Source of the DNA: Fibrobacter sp.
Lineage (GTDB): Bacteria; Fibrobacterota; Fibrobacteria; Fibrobacterales; Fibrobacteraceae
DNA length: 64,000 bases
Direction: 5' to 3'
Assembly: GCF_017545445.1 (NCBI RefSeq)
Contig: NZ_JAFWOM010000138.1
Location: 1-64,000, forward strand
The notes beneath the pieces are model-generated. The model saw only the letters and a list, made by a program, of their open reading frames with translations. It did not search any database and was not told the DNA's origin. Shown here piece by piece: positions 61,852-64,000 of this stretch. The position numbers and the translations under genes are program-made. Each line of letters opens with the position of its first letter. The stretch's first letter is position 1.

Positions 61852-63999
61852 ATGTTTTTCAATCGTAAAAATTTTTTGTCATTCGTCAGCTGCAAGCAAT
61901 GCCGCGTTTTCGCGTTCTTTCGCCTAAAGTCTGGTGTGTCTCTTATCACTGTGCTCATGCTTATGCTTGTGGCTACAATTGCGGCAACGGCTACATACAA
62001 GTTGCTCTCTAATGTAGGCTTTACGAGCGAAAGCCGAATGCGGATACAAGAAGCGCATCAAAGTTCTCTTGCGGGTATAGAAAATGCCCGTATGTGGATG
62101 ACGTTCCATGCAAATGACGTGGGCGCCTTGATGAAGGCTTTCATCGATGGCGGGAATAAACCGATAAACTTGGATGCGAGATTACGCCCGCTGCAACGTG
62201 CGGGGCAGAATTACCATGTTTGGCTGACTGGGGTCAATACCGAAAAAAGTACATCCAAGTTAAAAATACTTTCGTCTGGCGAGTCCAAAAACGATACAAG
62301 GTGGAATGAAGTTGCCATATTCAATGTGGATGGTCTGTATCGCGTAAGGCTTTTCGAAGAAGAATCCCATGCAACCATTCCGTTCAAGTACAACTATTTT
62401 GGCGGTTCGACAAAAACGGCTGGACATCTAAAAGCCTTTTCGATGTTGATTAATGGTAATTTGGAATCGGAATCTAACCCGGTATATACAGATGACGATC
62501 TTGTTGTTACAGGAAATGTCAAAATGTCAGGTAATTCTGTCGGTGCAGGAGGTACAGTTTGTGTCGGTGGCAACTTTGATGCAAACAATGGGGTGCTTGG
62601 TAATGATTTCTATATCGGTGGAAATGCGAACGCGTTCACGTTCCCGTCATCGAATGATGCCGCTCATCTCATCAATGCTAACGTTACGGGAAACGTATAT
62701 ATTGAAGGATACCTTAATGCACCGACTACGGGCGACCAGAAATTCCAAAAGAACGTGACTCTTAACGGTACATGGAAAACTAATCTCCAAGCGCATGATT
62801 CCCGTGTGGCCGGTAACCTTTGCTTAGGCCAGAAAGCCAAGGTCCAGCTGGACAAGAAAATACCGGCGAGAACTTTTTTAGTCGGAGAAAATGTCTGGTC
62901 TGAAGCTTTGTTCCCTATAGCAGTTCCAAACGGCGAGGATAATCAGGATGGCTATGAAAGAATCGTCCTTGGAAATAAAGCGGAATCGAAAGTCTATATC
63001 CGCAGCGCTCATCCTATAGCGGATTACGTGACCCTCAGGAATGACAGAACCTTTATCGAAAAGAATACCTATTATAGGGGAACTTCTGGCGGAGCTTGGG
63101 GATTTGGTCCTCAATCGAGATGGGATAATAAAACGACTCGCCCTTATCCAGACCTTAAACACCATATAAAGACGAAAGACGATGCTTACTACTTCTACTA
63201 TTACAATGGACAGGGACAGGATGTCGATTTTATTGTAAATAACCTTGGCGGTGATTCCTATGCAAGCTATTATGTCGAAAACGTGCCCTTTTATTCAAAT
63301 AATAAAAACCATTATTTGAATTACGAAAATTCAACGCCTACAGGTTCTCCTTATTGCAAGGCTGGGCCTGATAAGTGGCGCCCTGAATGCAATGTATCGC
63401 CTTGGTTCAAGTCTTTGGGTACTGTATCGAGAGACCTTTCTGCAGGTCGTGATTTTGAATGTGCTGAGTCCGTCAAGGCTCATTGTGATTCCATTTGGGA
63501 AAAGAAAGAAGGATGCGATCATTCAAAATACAAAGTCGATGACATTCTCATAACCGCTTACTCCAAATTTGAAAAGTACGCAAACAAGGGATGTTCGGAT
63601 GTAAAGCTTTGGGGAAATACGATGGCCGATAGATTGAATGCATGCTATAGGAAAAATTCCAGCGACCCGGAACTTGCGAAGACGAACCTCTATAACGGCT
63701 ACCAAGTGGTGAAAGTGGGGGAGCCTGGGGGTAAAAGGGATCCGAAAACGCCCTTGAAAGGAAAGTTCATTATCATTGTGACGGATGCTTTGGGGCAGCA
63801 GAGTTTGCCTCCGACTACGTCTGATTCCTATGTCTTATTATACTTGACAAAAGGACAAAAAGGTGAATCTTTACTTCCGGCTGACAATTCCGGTAGCTAT
63901 AACTACTTTATCTATACGAAGGATCATATTAATCAGATTTTGTTTAACGAAGCTGTGTTCAGTGGTTCTGTGTATGCAACGGCTGAATCTTGCTCTAAA
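61852..63999 (+). CDS. PilX-like pseudopilin, cut by the window edge
   Basis: At least 716 residues, no stop before the window ends. The N-terminal hydrophobic helix GVSLITVLMLMLVATIAATAT lacks Glu5 but fits PilX/GspK-like minor pilins. Then a long secreted region: repeated NxxGN strands like a beta-helix (NGNLESESN, TGNVKMSGNSVG, VCVGGNFDANNG, FYIGGNANAF), followed by a Cys-rich part (CKAGPDKWRPECNVSPW, CAESVKAHCDSIWEKKEGC). GGGGGG site before the ATG at 61852. It is exceptionally large for this class. Confidence 0.65.
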   Translation, partial: MFFNRKNFLSFVSCKQCRVFAFFRLKSGVSLITVLMLMLVATIAATATYKLLSNVGFTSESRMRIQEAHQSSLAGIENARMWMTFHANDVGALMKAFIDGGNKPINLDARLRPLQRAGQNYHVWLTGVNTEKSTSKLKILSSGESKNDTRWNEVAIFNVDGLYRVRLFEEESHATIPFKYNYFGGSTKTAGHLKAFSMLINGNLESESNPVYTDDDLVVTGNVKMSGNSVGAGGTVCVGGNFDANNGVLGNDFYIGGNANAFTFPSSNDAAHLINANVTGNVYIEGYLNAPTTGDQKFQKNVTLNGTWKTNLQAHDSRVAGNLCLGQKAKVQLDKKIPARTFLVGENVWSEALFPIAVPNGEDNQDGYERIVLGNKAESKVYIRSAHPIADYVTLRNDRTFIEKNTYYRGTSGGAWGFGPQSRWDNKTTRPYPDLKHHIKTKDDAYYFYYYNGQGQDVDFIVNNLGGDSYASYYVENVPFYSNNKNHYLNYENSTPTGSPYCKAGPDKWRPECNVSPWFKSLGTVSRDLSAGRDFECAESVKAHCDSIWEKKEGCDHSKYKVDDILITAYSKFEKYANKGCSDVKLWGNTMADRLNACYRKNSSDPELAKTNLYNGYQVVKVGEPGGKRDPKTPLKGKFIIIVTDALGQQSLPPTTSDSYVLLYLTKGQKGESLLPADNSGSYNYFIYTKDHINQILFNEAVFSGSVYATAESCSK

Positions 64000-64000
64000 G

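Overview
The window looks like a piece of a Fibrobacter (phylum Fibrobacterota) chromosome. Three gene families point there. One lipoprotein (24598-25410) carries a FISUMP-type domain, the 'Fibrobacter succinogenes major paralogous domain'. Two genes (14542-15369 and 32568-33407) belong to the TIGR02147 family, the second large Fibrobacter paralogous family. Many lipoproteins have the Ser-rich linkers after the lipobox that are usual in this genus. No rRNA or intact tRNA gene is visible. This is reading by eye, without database searches.

Layout. 1-2.9 kb: a tRNA-like half overlapping the stop codon of a glycogen synthase gene, then a TPR-like lipoprotein. 3-10.2 kb: a run of envelope genes on the + strand: a degenerate GH57-like protein, a STAS-like membrane protein, an anchored lytic transglycosylase, a TolC-like protein, MlaC, a DUF2953-like protein whose linker is made of repeat DNA, and an RsuA-type pseudouridine synthase. 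10.5-14.4 kb: an HU/IHF-like protein, a tRNA-dihydrouridine synthase and a membrane HD-GYP phosphodiesterase. 14.5-16.4 kb: a TIGR02147 regulator with a lipoprotein. 16.6-21.9 kb: an aminotransferase, citrate synthase and a FIST-GGDEF-HD-GYP protein. 22.1-26.1 kb: an AT-rich accessory stretch with a wrecked esterase gene, a YD-like membrane protein, fragments of a membrane protein and of a ParE-like toxin, the FISUMP lipoprotein and an ORF6N protein. 26.2-31 kb: a branched-chain aminotransferase, a geranylgeranyl-reductase-like flavoprotein with its ferredoxin, and a hipBA pair. 31.1-33.4 kb: a second TIGR02147/lipoprotein pair. 34.3-48.6 kb: a 13-gene complex I operon, nuoB to nuoN, without nuoA. 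48.8-52.5 kb: small envelope proteins and a tandem pair of CsgG/LpoB-like proteins. 52.6-59 kb: ispF, then a phosphate cluster in which two Na/Pi cotransporters flank a PhoB/PhoR-like two-component system. 59.1-64 kb: a nucleotidyltransferase-like gene and two pseudopilin genes, the last cut by the window edge.

Three patterns run through the window. First, at least eight genes have a TATATT/TAAATT-like -10 element ending only 6-7 bases before the start codon (10 for hipB) and no usable Shine-Dalgarno; they look leaderless and four use GTG. Second, mobile-looking intergenic repeats ('TCATCCTGAGC...GAAGGATCT', 'GATCCCGGAAC...GGGATGACA', and 7-bp CTACTTC tandem runs) fill nearly every gap and have also entered two genes in frame. 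Third, TIGR02147 regulators sit directly beside lipoproteins that carry a carboxypeptidase-regulatory-like segment, which suggests a regulator/surface-protein module.

Starts were moved from the longest open frame where a ribosome-binding site or leaderless promoter argued for it; each case is stated in the entry.
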